From: Molanna angustata
Lineage: Eukaryota; Arthropoda; Insecta; Trichoptera; Molannidae
Assembly (NCBI GenBank): GCA_963576475.1
Contig: OY754979.1
Coordinates: forward strand, 26,640,034 to 26,704,033
Length of the DNA stretch: 64,000 nucleotides
Reading direction: 5' to 3'
This document shows, piece by piece, positions 34,367 through 46,544 of this stretch. Every line of letters starts with the position of its first letter. Positions within the stretch are counted from its first letter, which is position 1. The notes beneath the pieces were generated by a model, which was given only the letters and a program-made list of their open reading frames with translations, searched no databases and was not told the origin of the DNA. Made by a program: the position numbers and the translations under genes.

Positions 34367-34775
34367 TGGGTGTGCATGTGTGTGTATACGTGATAGACGA
34401 ACATATATTGACGGATTCATAAGTCGAGAAGAAAAAGAAAATATATTGCTGAGGGTGGTTGGGAAAAATAAAATTAATCAGTACCTACTTGTTTATTGTT
34501 ATACTGTTATTATAAAAGGAAGATGATCCAACTCACAAAGGGATTGTTGTTAAATTTATTTATATGTTTAGTCCCCCTCCCCTAGTGAAGGACCTTTACA
34601 TAAGACAGAGAAAACATATTTAATGAAAATTATAATAAACAACTCGTAATAAAAATAAACAAAAAAATACAAAATAAAAAACATTTTACAATACACTGGT
34701 CGAAATAATTCCTAATTAGTATTATTTGTAGCAGATACTCTATTTGTTATTAGTAAAAATATTGTTATTATTAGA

Positions 34776-34830
34776 AAAACGAGTGGGATGTGGCCAACGC
34801 TGCCTCCTCACTAAAAAGTCACTCCACAAA
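34776..34830 (-). repeat. Terminal fragment of the CTCCTCACTAAC repeat
   Basis: AAAACGAGTGGGATGTGGCC then AACGCTGCCTCCTCACTAA, the reversed 3' end of the ~550-bp family. Confidence 0.6.
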
Positions 34831-35261
34831 ATACCTATCCATTTTCGGTATGCAAAAATTTCAAAGCCGATGCCAAACAATATACCTCATTTTTGAAAAT
34901 ATACATTTTGGTACGATGTTATGTACTCTTTGAACGAAATAATCCAACGTAATTAATATAGATTTTCGCAGTAATTTATTAATGTCTTCGTAGAAAGAGA
35001 AACAGCTTACAGTATTTTTGAATGAAATAGCGAATAATTCTAGGATGGCAATACAACTGTTTATAACTGTTATTTCAAAGTACTATAGGTGCGCATTAGG
35101 TAGGTATCTCATTTTGTAGGTATTATTTCAATCAACGTTTAATGAACGTCAATATTTCAACGGGCAGGTGTCGGTTTATTGACGCGCTTATTACAAGAAT
35201 TTATTTGTGTCAAAGAGAAGAATTGAAAACCGCTCAATAAGCGTCTCCATTTAACTATAAC

Positions 35262-35811
35262 CCATTTAGGCTAAGTACCTATTTAAGAAGATATTTTTAC
35301 TCCTCACTAACCCAAGGGGATGAAGTGGGGAGTTATGATTTCGCAATTTTTAAGGGTATTTTTTTATTGCAGATTATCAACTAATTTGCTAACATTCAAA
35401 AAGCGTCTGAAATCACACTTTCTATCCATATAAATACCTACAAATTCACGTCTTTTTCCAATAAACATCCAATAAACATAGTGTATCTTTCTTATGTATT
35501 TTTTTTATTCTCATTTTTGTTCTTATTTATACATATATTATTTTTTGTTTTTTTATATTTATTTGGTATTTTTAATTTATGATTTATTTATTTAATTTTT
35601 TTTTCTATTTTTCTATTTGTATTCGTCTATCCCTGTTACTGATTGTATTTATCATGGTGATTGACTGGTAGAGATTGCCTGCGGACAATAAGTCCGCCAC
35701 GTTGTGTAAATCAATAAAAGTATTTTATTATTATTATTATTATTATCAACTAGTATCATGCTGAGATTGTATTCTAAAAGTTTCATCACATTGTATCTGT
35801 GTGTGAGTGCA
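35262..35811 (+). repeat. CTCCTCACTAAC repeat, copy interrupted by a LINE
   Basis: The repeat starts at 35298 and is split at 35383/35742 by a LINE insertion. It is cut short at about 35811, where the flanking sequence TTTAAGCTAAGTACCTATTT starts again, indicating a local tandem duplication. Confidence 0.7.
35384..35741 (+). mobile_element. 5'-truncated LINE with target duplication
   Basis: Begins in the last codons of ORF2 (LLTFKKRLKSHF-type frame) and carries the 3' UTR with ACTGGTAGAGATTGCCTGCG and a (TTA)n tail. ATTATCAACTA flanks it at 35373-35383 and 35742-35752, and the host repeat resumes exactly after it. Confidence 0.75.
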
Positions 35812-35850
35812 TTACCCATTTAAGCTAAGTACCTATTTAAAAAGATATTT

Positions 35851-36232
35851 TACTCCTCACTAACCCAAGGGTAATTAATTAATTAATTAAGGGTACTTAG
35901 TGAGGAATTACGATTTCGCAATTTTCAAGGGTATTTTTTATTGCAGATTATCAACTAGTAGGTATCATGCTGAGATTGTATTCTGAAAGTTTCATCGCAA
36001 CGTATCTGTGTCTGTGTGTGCTATGTGCTGTGTGCTGCGTGCTATGTACGGCGTGTTTATTTTACTTTATCGATTATAGACTAAAGTACTCATTCGATTC
36101 TTTTCAAATTTTGCAAATATGTATATCTAATACTCGTTTAGACCCCATTAGATTTTGAAGGATATCTGAATAGTTTTATCTTTTTTTTTTACTGTCATAT
36201 ATATAAAAGTAACCCCAAGCTCAGGAAACTTT
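35851..36232 (+). repeat. CTCCTCACTAAC repeat, 3'-truncated copy
   Basis: Second unit of the local duplication, complete at its start (TACTCCTCACTAACCC, with an extra TAATT repeat) and ending near ACCCCAAGCTCAGGAAAC. Confidence 0.65.
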
Positions 36233-36237
36233 ATATT

Positions 36238-36465
36238 GAAAGAGCCGGGTAATCGAAAATACAACAGGCAACAATAACATCTCACATAGTTCAGCAATGA
36301 GGTTCACCACCCATTCTGAATGTAGTGCCTTTTTGGTGAAACGAGACTGGTGTGTGGGCATACATAGATGTGTTGTTCTCCCTTTTATAAGGCAATGCAC
36401 ACCCGGACACCTTTCGATGGTTACCCCACATTGTGGGATATGCCGTGATGGTATGTAATATAAAA
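36238..36465 (-). repeat. Dispersed TATA-core repeat, copy 3
   Basis: Reverse copy with AGAGCCGGGTAATCGAAAAT, AATGAGGTTCACCACCCATT, CCTTTTATAAGG and CACATTGTGGGATATGCCGT. Confidence 0.6.
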
Positions 36466-36915
36466 TGAACACGCATGACGGCGGTTGCAAAAGTTCATAT
36501 CAAGATTATGAAGTATTTTTGTTTCACCTACTTAGTCAATTAAAAAAATATACAAGTTTAAATTTTCTATTTTAGAAAATTTTAATATCTAAGAATAGCG
36601 CTTTTGTTACGAGATTCTCTTGTTTTTTGTCAAAAGCAACTCCAACATATTTTCTGTTGGAAACAAAATAACATTGACAAATATTTTGAAAACGAAACAA
36701 CATGGAATTTCCAGAGTTTTGCTTTTAAAGAAATATTTAAAATATATAAATAAAAACTTTGTATTTTATCACTTTGCTAAGTGAAGAGTTCTTTGTGCCT
36801 TCCTATCCGGTTGTCCAGTGAAAGAGATTCGTTTATTTTATTGTATTATTATTTAACTTACAGGTACTTTGTCAAATATTAATTCAACAAAAACCCACTG
36901 ACTGGAAAAAAATGT

Positions 36916-37060
36916 ATATCTGACAATGTGTCCCGCCCAGTTCCGTTTAGGAGTGACGACTATCTCGACGATATCGGTTACTTTGGCCCCCTGTCTTATC
37001 CACCTATTAGTTTTTCTATATTTTAAAGATATGTTTAACAGTCTTCCCTCCATAGCTATC
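36916..37060 (-). pseudogene. LINE tail fragment
   Basis: The minus frame reads YRKTNRWIRQGAKVTDIVEI and VVTPKRNWAGHIVR, a typical LINE ORF2 C-terminal phrase; nothing else of the element is present. Confidence 0.5.
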
Positions 37061-37264
37061 TGTGTCATCATGAGCTTGTGCATACACACACTTAGAGATA
37101 GAGTAATAAACACGGGATTAAGACGAATGTGTAGTACGGAAGACAACGAAGGGGATACTGGAACAAACATGTTAACATGATTCAAGACAACAGACTTCCG
37201 GGTATCATGCATCAAGGAAACCTCACCAGGGCGACATCTAAAAAGATGAAGCGATGAATTTTAT

Positions 37265-37375
37265 GTAATGTCTGGGCTGGAAACACTGGTTAGTTGGAAG
37301 AAATTGCCATATGGCAATAAACTCGCCACTTGCGCAGGGTGCAAGGAAGTGTTTATTATTATTATTATACAAAAC
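37265..37375 (+). repeat. 3' half of the tRNA-derived SINE
   Basis: GGTTAGTTGGAAGAAATTGC, AACTCGCCACTTGCGCAGGG and (TTA)n match 24870-24950. Confidence 0.7.
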
Positions 37376-37469
37376 ATATACAACAATAAAAAGTAATGAA
37401 ACTTGTGCAAATAACAATAAAAAGCAATGAAACATTACCTTATAAACAACACATCAACAGAAAATCTCT

Positions 37470-37610
37470 TCTTCTTCTTCTTCTTCAATGGCACTACAGC
37501 CCATATCGAGCCTTGGCCTCCGTCAGTCTTCGCCTCCAGCTTCTCTTATCTCCTGCAGCAACTTTCCAACTGCCCGGCACTTGCAGTACTTGGGAAGCAT
37601 CCCTGAAAAT
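37470..37610 (-). pseudogene. RTE-like LINE tail, second copy
   Basis: Near-identical to 1395-1530 in GGCACTACAGCCCATATCGA, GCCTTGGCCTCCGTCAGTCT and onward, after a (CTT)n run. Confidence 0.6.
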
Positions 37611-37690
37611 CTCTTCACCACTCACAAACAAGAGCATTCTTTTTTTAAATACCTCTCTATTATTTCATTAGGCCTTCCCTTGGTTAACTT

Positions 37691-38493
37691 GGTGACAGGA
37701 AAATTATTCGAAAAACAATTATTCGAATGCTCAATTTTACGAACGGCAATTATTCGAATCACATTTTTTCGAAAAACAATTTTCCGAACACACAATTATC
37801 AGAAATTACAATTGTTCGAATTTTTATGACGTCATGTTGGTAGTATTGTGAGAGGAATAAACCATAGATTTTTATTATAATATACTAGGTGTCGTAGTTA
37901 GCAAATTTTGTATGAAACGAAGTGAGGCATTTTTTCGGGGGATTTTTGACGTTTTAGTACATCGTTTTTTCATAGAGAATAACGATTAATGTGAATTGTT
38001 TTCGGATTTATTTTTCGTAAAAACACTTTGATTATTTAGATTTAGAGAAAAGTTATTTAGGATGTGTTGAAATGTAAGGAAAACTGCAATATGTTGTCAA
38101 CCAAAACGACAGACGTGCGATATTCCATGACTCACTTTTTGCACGGAGTACTACATAGTATATTATGTATAGTAAAAATCTATGGAATAAACAACATGGC
38201 GACGCACCGCGCTGTCAAACATCAGTTATTAAAAATGTGCAAACATACGTAGGTACCCAACAATAATACAACAAGTAATAATAGTCTTCATCGAATATAT
38301 TTTACTGGCAACAAATATCTCAAAGGAGGCAACATAATGACACAAAAATTCGGTCAATTGGTTTTCCAACAAATGTTAGTTCGAATAATTTGCTTTCGGA
38401 CAATTGTCATTCTGATAACTGATTTTCGAAAAATTGCTATTCGTACAATTGCGCATTCGAACAATTGTGTTTCGAAGAATTTTCATGTAATCA
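37691..38493. mobile_element. 803-bp element with inverted TTCGAA arrays and 8-bp target duplication
   Basis: GTTAACTT flanks it at 37683-37690 and 38494-38501. Each end carries about 7-8 degenerate 17-18-bp units around ATT-TTCGAA (e.g. ACAATTATTCGAATGC left; ACAATTGTTCGAATGC on the opposite strand right), in inverted orientation. The interior also pairs (CCATAGATTTTTATTATAAT versus complement of ATAGTAAAAATCTATGG). No transposase is encoded; ORFs 37488-37829 and 38064-38252 are not supported. An 8-bp duplication fits hAT-, P- or MULE-like transposons. Confidence 0.7.
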
Positions 38494-38609
38494 GTTAACT
38501 TAACGCATCTGTCTTCTACTTCGCCTCCGACTCCGGCTCCGATAAATCAGATTTGAAACCTTCGGCTCCGACTCCGGTTCCGGCATATTCACCTCCGTAA
38601 CATCCCAAG

Positions 38610-38940
<331 letters not shown>

Positions 38941-38949
38941 CTATACACA

Positions 38950-39650
38950 TTGTTTAAAACCAGGCGCACTTAGATTATGTATTTTTAAAATTCCACGATA
39001 CCTACGCACCACCTTTATAACGAGTCTTAGACAAAGAAAAATGAAAGCCTCGCCTCATTCACTTCCATGCACCACTTCATTCCATCTCTCGTATTACTCC
39101 AACTTCTTACATTTAGAATTGAATTAAGATAGTCGCAACGAATTTTCCCTGACTTTTTCCACTTATTTCCAAACTTTACACATTACCTTAGTTAAATTTT
39201 CGCCATTAATTTATTCAACATGGCCAAACTACTTTAAGGAATATATTTCCATTTTATTAAAATCATCAATCACAATCCATACGAATAATTACTTATCAAA
39301 CTAATGTGCTCAACTCAAAAATAATCGTATTCTGAGTCCTTGAAGAATATTAAAATTCATTTTACTAAACGCAATATTTGCTTTCTGAGATGGAATCACT
39401 TATCAAATAGATGAAATTGCAATATAGCAACACCCACTTATTCGAAAAAGATGCATTAATTTACATTTCATGGTTTTTTATCATGAAATTCGTAATTCTT
39501 CCGACTCTTTTGCTGTCGTTTTGGGTTCGACTCTCTGCATAGTAAAATTATCCTCGTAATCCTTACTTCGGTCGAATTGAAATGCAAGTAAATCGCAAGC
39601 ATTTGACAAAAAAGGAAGGAATCTGGGTAGTTTTGAGGGTTTTTAATGTA
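38950..39650. other. AT-rich non-coding DNA
   Basis: No gene seen. Confidence 0.4.
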
Positions 39651-39652
39651 TT

Positions 39653-40193
39653 TTTACCCCTCACTACCCCGAGAGGATATAGTGGGGAGTTGAGAATTCG
39701 CATTTTTAAGGTTATTTTTTATTGCAGATCATCAACTAGTATCATGCTGAAATTTTATTCTAAAAGTTTCACCACAATTTATATATATGTGTGTGTGTGC
39801 TGTGTACTATTTGTAGTACTATGTACGGGGTGTTTATTCTACTTTATCGATCATAGACTAAAGTACTCATTTGATTTTTTTTTTTAACTTGTAAATTTGT
39901 GTATCTATTACTGGCCATTAGATTCCATTAGATTTTGAAGGATATGTGATCAGTGCTTTTCAATTTTTTTAACTGTCAAATATTTCAATGTGACCCCAAG
40001 CTCGGGAAACTTAAAATTTGTATTTTTATTTTCAAATTGGTCAAAATTCACACCACTTTCATAAAATGTCATTGAAGAATTTTCACAATAAAATATATAA
40101 ATCAAAAATAATTTAACAAACCTATTTTATGAAAATAGTGAAAACTTTCCATACAAAAATGGATACTTTGTGTAGTGACATTGTAGTGAGGAG
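39653..40193 (+). repeat. CTCCTCACTAAC repeat, diverged copy
   Basis: Collinear with 10682-11234 from TACCCCTCACTACCCCGAGA to TTGTAGTGAGGAGAATTG; the terminal CACAACCCACTCG is lost. Confidence 0.65.
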
Positions 40194-40237
40194 AATTGCC
40201 TCTTTTAAAATATCGATTTTTAAATTAGATTCGATAG

Positions 40238-40551
40238 AATATATTTTTATTATTGCATATGCGCAAACATTGGATTTTTTTCCCTGTCGGGAGTCAAAGA
40301 TATTTTTTAACAGATTTTTTAATTATCTCAATAGAGACGAAGTTGGAATATTTATTGTAGGAGAACCGGGAAATCAAGGCACCTACAGGGCTTACGACCT
40401 GTCATCGGCTGGTTTACGTGATCACTTTATGCGCACGTAAACCAGCCGATGACAGGTCGTAAGCCCTGTAGGTGCCTTGATTTCCCGGTTCTCCTACAAT
40501 AAATATTCCAACTTCGTCTTTATTGAGATAATTAAAAAATCTGTTAAAAAA
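40238..40551. mobile_element. Short hairpin element with 120-bp arms and 12-bp target duplication
   Basis: Arms 40301-40420 and 40434-40553 are inverted with one mismatch seen (CGTCTC/CGTCTT) around a 13-base spacer. The one-sided tail (40238-40300: GCATATGCGCAAACATTGG, CCCTGTCGGGAGTCAAAG) matches that of 7776-8664 in reverse. TAGATTCGATAG flanks it at 40226-40237 and 40552-40563. An internally shortened member of the same family. Confidence 0.8.
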
Positions 40552-40563
40552 TAGATTCGATAG

Positions 40564-41660
40564 CTTTGAGTGTTATTTAACTGCTGTAAGATTATTTATA
40601 TCGATTTATAACAACCTATAAAAAATATATTTTCAATAACGATTTACGTAGAATGTATTGTTTGCGAATTTTCCATTTTATATTTTGTATAGGAAATTTC
40701 GCCATGGCGATTTTTATATGAAAAAATAATAATATCCGTTTCGATACTAGGTATTGATTATACGGCTAACGTGATTCAAATTACAAATTTATATTATTCC
40801 CAATTCATTAGTTTCCAAACTGTTGAATGGTTGAATCAATAGCGAATTCGCGAAATCCCAAGATTGACTTAGCAGGAAATGAAAATATTTTTTTTGTATG
40901 TACATATGAAATTGAAATATTGTAAACATTTATCATTTTTTCCATTTATTGAAACGTTTTTCGTAGTTCAATGACACATCACTCTCGATTTATGGCGCTG
41001 GCTATTCACTAAATAAAATTGTGCCGTTATGCACAAGTGATTTAAAAATTCGACAGTAATTCATTGAATTTTATGTTTGCAAAATCATTTAGTATGTTAA
41101 ACAGAACATCAAAATAAATTGAAAAAATCCAATGTTTGCGTATATACAACTAAAAATATTCGATTTACATTATGCATTGTAACAATCAAGTTAACAAACC
41201 AAACATGAACCTTATAATTATATCGCAATTCAAGGGTGACATCTGTGCGAAAGCATTTTTTTAATTTTTTATTTGTAACAAAAGAAATAATATACACACT
41301 TTATACACATCAAAGTTTAACAATACAATTTTTTTTATAAAAAAGATAATTGAGAACTAGTTTGGAACGTAAACTGCTTCACTATGTTAAAAACCTGTTC
41401 TGAAGCAGCTTGTAATTATAATTATATGAGTATAAGATTTGGGTGCGCGTGTGTGTCATTGTGCATCTTAACGTAAAGCAGTTTATTTATCAGTGTCTTG
41501 TCTGTTTTTTTATCCATTTTTTAATCCCCATTTAAAGCTATTTATATTTTTAGTTTTCTTCAATTCTATTAGAAGCAAATTGAAAATAACTCCAAGGAAA
41601 TGATAAATTATTCGTCCATAAGTCGACTTGAGTCCTCGGTATCTGTATATTTGCTTGTCT
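40564..41660. other. AT-rich DNA with a diverged single-arm repeat
   Basis: No gene seen. 41120-41265 (AAAAATCCAATGTTTGCG, AATATTCGATTTACATTATG, GGGTGACATCTGTGCGAAAG) resembles the hairpin-family unit. 41340-41400 resembles 6070-6160. Confidence 0.45.
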
Positions 41661-41662
41661 AG

Positions 41663-41809
41663 TCTGCCCCCCTAGACAACGTGTTATTTAGCTCAAGAAA
41701 AGAAACAAGACACAGTTGTCACGTGACTGGCAACTGTCACTTTCATATATTGAGTTATCTTTCTTGTTTCTTTTCTTGACCTCAAGCACACGTTGTCTAG
41801 GGGGGCTGA
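41663..41809. mobile_element. 147-bp MITE with ~48-bp inverted ends
   Basis: CTGCCCCCCTAGACAACGTG then CTCAAGAAAAGAAACAAGA at the left pair with TCTTGTTTCTTTTCTTGA then ACGTTGTCTAGGGGGGCTG at the right. Confidence 0.75.
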
Positions 41810-42189
41810 CGTGTAGTTTGGGTCGATTGGAAGTGGTTGAGGTGTGAATAAATATAGATGCAAATGTTTTTAGCCTATACTTAGCTGTGGTATGTCTATA
41901 GGATGTCAAATTTTTTGAATAGTTCGGCTGAAGGTGTGCGAATAGGAACATTAAATATTATTTTCAAAACGTATTTTTGGTCGTTAACTATTGGACCTAT
42001 ATATTTGTTCTGTAAGTACCACCCCACCCTATAATACCATATTCTAATAATATTGATTCGTAAAGTCACCAATTGGTTTACAAACCAATTTCTTAAAAGA
42101 TGGCGTAACAAAAAAAGTTTCTTTGTTACTTCATAGATGGCGATGGTGTTCCAGCTTAATTTCATGTAAAAAGATTTTGACAAACAAAA

Positions 42190-43145
42190 ATGATTTAAAC
42201 AATTTCTAAATTAAAGGTATTATTGTTTTAGTACCATTTACGTATATTGTTTCACAGTAGGTATTCAGATATGTATTTTTCTTAAAAATATTCAGAAATT
42301 TGAATTTAAACAACTGCGTCGTTAGTACCACATTGACAGTTTACGTAAACAACGATCCTGAAAGAGAGACGGATGAGTAAATGTGACTACTGCAGTGTGA
42401 CTACCTCGATTGTTCGAATGTTTTGGTCACATTACTACGCGTTTATACTACGCGTGTATATTGAACAAAGGTAAACAATCAATGGTTTGATGTGAAATAT
42501 TTTTTATTTTATTCAATGCATTTGTATCCCATATTATGAAGTACCTATACATTTTATCTTTCTGAACTCCTCCATACAAACTTTAATTATGTATGCCAAA
42601 GCTCACACTCCTTGCATGCAATATGCTTACAAAGGACTATATAAATATAGATTTTCAACAATTTTTATTATTACGATTCACTTTGATTTAAACCACGACC
42701 GAGTCGTTTGATACGACCGGTTTCGAGTCGACCGCTCTTTAGTCATGAATGACGTTATTGTTATCCGTCCTTGAAATTCGATTTCGAAGCGACTATTCCT
42801 CCTTAAAACGGAATACAACTTAATACAAACTTGTAAAATTGTAACAAAATATACAGCAAAATTCACTTGAAAATTGTTTATAATATGTTATTTTTTATTT
42901 ATATTTTATTCGGGACGGCAACAGCTTTTGTAATCAAATATTAACATATACGATGAACTGCTAATTAAAGCCAAAAAAAATCACAGTATGATCATTTACA
43001 AATACGAGTTACATCTAAAGAAAAATATATAGGTATCTAGAAAAAAACAGTAAACTTCCGGTTAACAGTAACAAATATAAAGATGGAGGAGGAACTTTAG
43101 GAATAGAAAAGGAAAGTGAGAGTCCACACACCTTATACATGGGGC
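42190..43145. other. AT-rich non-coding DNA
   Basis: No gene seen. Confidence 0.4.
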
Positions 43146-43149
43146 GGAT

Positions 43150-43320
43150 TTATTGAAAAATACCATTTTTTTTATTTTTTTTGTGTAAAAAGCAATTACG
43201 TATAAATCATAATACATTCCTTAACCTTGTCCTATTGGTGAACGAAATTTGTCGTGGCAGGGTTCAAACTAGCAACCACTGGTTAACTAACCCATGGCGC
43301 TAACCGCTCTGCCACCACTC
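43150..43320 (-). mobile_element. tRNA-derived SINE, minus strand
   Basis: Read on the minus strand: GTGGTGGCAGAGCGGTTAGC (A-box), AGTTTGAACCCTGCCACGAC (B-box region), then TTTCGTTCACCAATAGGAC and an A-rich tail at 43170-43185. Same family as 26898-27060. Confidence 0.75.
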
Positions 43321-43534
43321 ATATATTTCTTCCAACAAAGCCAAAGGGACATAATAATATGCTACGGGAGGCAGTCGGGATTTTTTTATTTCACACTTCA
43401 ACTACCCTTGTATGTACGTACTGGAATTGTAAACTAACATTCCAACCAATTTGAGCTCTGAAATTCGCAGAATTTGTGTATCCACGATGACTATGCGTTT
43501 TAACACTGCTAGATTCGCTTGATAAAATTAATCA

Positions 43535-43960
43535 TCATCATCATCATCACTGGCACTACAGTCCGCTTACACTGAAAAAACTGATAATCATAAATAACGT
43601 GAATTCAGCTTAAAGTATGGTGAATTCACTATAAGTACGGAGCATAGTGATATCATCAAAATTATGATGATAATACGATTTATGATGATAACGGCATATA
43701 AGATGACGTGTCACTGACTTTAGTAGGACGAGAATACATTATATGATTATGTTTCCTACTATTTATGTTTGCTTTCATCATATCTCCTATGACGTCTTAT
43801 TATATTTCCTACTTTTTTTCGGTGACGTTCTCTTATCTGCAGTGACGTCCTATTACTATAGATGACTTCCTCATATGTCCTGTGATGTCCTTTTAATGTT
43901 CCTACCATTTTTCGAGGACTTCCTCATATATCCAGTGACGTCCTATTATAAAAAATATTA
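43535..43960. repeat. Short (ATC)n and degenerate CTTCCTCATAT/GACGTCC repeats
   Basis: (ATC)n at 43530-43548, then a segment with repeated GACGTCCTATTA and GACTTCCTCATAT phrases (43780-43950). Too irregular to fix a period. Confidence 0.4.
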
Positions 43961-44084
43961 AAATAGCAATATAACTTTATTTCCACTTATTTATTTTTAT
44001 TCCACAACGAGTTTCAAGAACTACCGTTCACTTCTTCAGGTGGATTTAAACTCTGATTTAATTTAATTGCCTCTAGCTCACGAT

Positions 44085-44175
44085 TATACCAAAATTAAAA
44101 AATTTTGTATTTCGGGAGATAGAACGAAATGGAGGAACACAGTAAGGAGAGCTGACCCCACACCACCATGTAGGA
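44085..44175 (+). pseudogene. LINE tail fragment
   Basis: ISGDRTKWRNTVRRADPTPP, a common end phrase of RTE-like LINE ORF2. Confidence 0.45.
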
Positions 44176-44754
44176 TAAAAGCTATGGAGAGAGATAGTTA
44201 TTCTTCTAGATTTGGTGTCAGTCTAGGTCCTGGGATGAGCATGTCCGACTTCCCTCCATCTCTTTGGTGGTCTACCGTATTTTCCGTATTCCGCCTTAAA
44301 AACATACACGACAATGCCGCAAGGAGATGATTCCATATTCATTTTAAATCTACGCGCCCCACTTTGAGAAAGACCGTCCCGGAGCGAATCATCTCGTAAT
44401 TTAAATTTCATCAAAATCAAATTGAGAAAATTAATATCAAGTTAATAAGCAAAAGTGCAATTAAATCGAGACGCTTTTTTAATAATATTCATAAATATTT
44501 TACATCTCTGTCGTGGTAAATTTTACGAACTAAGCGAATATTGAATTATTTTTAATTGAACGAGTATTATTAATCCAATATTAACTACCGTCGCCATAAA
44601 ACATAGATTTATAGTTGAATGTCGCAAATTAAAATAAAGTTTTATATCGTTTGATTATCGATTATTCTGCCTGGTCAACCCAAAGAAATAAAAAATCTTT
44701 CGATTTTACATATATACGGAGTGACCCTAAATCAGGCTGATAGGGAAGCTAGTC

Positions 44755-45015
44755 ATCATCAGCAATGGCGCTACAGCCCGGTGTAGGCCTTGGCCTCCTC
44801 AAGAAATTGCCTCCATCCCGCCCTGTCGACAGCAAGTCTCCTCCAATTTGTCTGTCTGATCGCTCTTATATCGCCCTCGATGTCGTCCAGCCATCTTATC
44901 CTAGGTCTCTCCCTCTGCTTCTTCTTCCTTCAGGGCAGGTGTCCAATACTCTCTTTTGGACTCGGTTATCCTCCATTCTACAAACGTGTCCGAGCCAACG
45001 TAGACGTTGTATTTT
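44755..45015 (-). pseudogene. RTE-like LINE ORF2 tail
   Basis: The minus frame reads RPRIRWLDDIEGDIRAI, NWRRLAVDRAGWRQFLEEAK and AYTGL, then a stop; it is the most complete of the RTE-like tails here. Preceded by VECRITESK-like decayed sequence. Confidence 0.7.
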
Positions 45016-45345
45016 GATGTATTAGACAACGTTTGGTTCGCCATACATTATGTCTAGCTCATGGTTAAACTGGATCCTCCAAGATCCTCCTTCACAGGTA
45101 GGGCCAAATATTTTGCGAAGTTTTTTCCTTTCGAACATCAACAATGCATTTAAGCTAGTATGCTATCAAATTAAGACCCGAATGCCCAGTCCTAGGTACC
45201 TAAATACTAACTCCTAACCTTACTGGAGTATTTAGTATTCTTAAGTTAGCAATTGCGTTGCAGAGACATCACTAACTTAATACTAAATACTACGCCAAAC
45301 TTAGGTCGAAGACGTACAATTTCACATTATTGTGTATGAAGAAAA

Positions 45346-45980
45346 GAGAAAAGAGTTATTATTTTTATAGTGAGGTTTCATTCATTACAAATGACATTGT
45401 TATTATTTTTATAGTGAAGTTTCATACATTACAAATGCCATTGTTATTATTTCTATACTGAAGTTTCATTCATTACAAATGCCATTGTCATTATTTCTAT
45501 AGTGAAGATTCATTCATTACAAATGCCATTGTTATTATTTTTATAGTGAATTTTCATTTTTTACAACGCCATTGATATTATTTTTATAGTGATGTTTCAT
45601 TCATTACAAATGCCATTGTTATTATTTTTATAGTGAAGTTTTATTCTTTACAAACGCCTTTGTTATTATTTCTATAGTGAAGTTTCATTGATTACAAATG
45701 CCATTATTTTATAGTGAATTTTCATTCTTTACAACGCTATTGATATTATTTTTATAGTGATGTTTCATTCATTACAAATGCCATTGTTATTATTTTTATA
45801 GTAAAGTTTCATTCATTACAATTGCCATTATTTTTATAGTGAAGTTTCATTCTTTAAAAACGCGATTGTTATTATTTTTATAGTGAAGTTTCATTCTATA
45901 CAAATGCCATTAATTTTATGGTGAAGTTTCATTCATTACAAATGCCATTGTTATAATTTTTTTAGTGAAGTTTCACGAAG
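45346..45980 (+). repeat. 44-bp satellite, about 14 copies
   Basis: Unit: GTTATTATTTTTATAGTGAA, GTTTCATTCATTACAAATGC, CATT. Copies vary by substitutions and short deletions. Confidence 0.9.
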
Positions 45981-46544
45981 GATATATAGATTTACAATAG
46001 TAATATAACTTTTTCATCCCAAAAGGACCATGCTCAGCAAAGTTGTTGGAGAACAACCCCTATGATTTTCTGCATGGTCCCACCACTAACATACTAAAAC
46101 AATAAAAGGTCACAAAAAAGAATGTTTAGTTTTTATATTCGTAAAAAAATACGGTGTAGAGTGCTATATGTATATCCAACTGGTGTGATCTGATAAAACA
46201 CGTTCAAACATTTGTTATCGCGCTTTTTTGTAACCCAAAAAAGAAATCTCGCGTCGTTTAGAGGCCATTATTATGGTAAATTCGTGTATTATAAGTATTT
46301 TAATGAGTTTCTTTTTTCTCGATCTCCTGAGAAACATATTGGAAAACCCACAAAAACTTCTTGAACGATTTCACAGTAAGCAAACAAAACACAATTCGGG
46401 AACAATGGGTTGGTATAGGGTGTCGGAAGATTATTATTTTTATATTGTACTTAATGTTTGTTCTTTGCTTAGAACGATGGCGTATGTTTGTATCAAAAAT
46501 ACGTGGAAATTATTTAAGTTAGAATCAATAATACCTACACAGGT

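Noticed and set aside
34090..34526. His-Thr and Cys-Val repeat ORFs
   Set aside because: Translation of a TG microsatellite on the two strands.
43235..43320. Possible minus-strand tRNA gene
   Set aside because: Same reasoning: SINE head with A-rich tail and a second family member at 26898.
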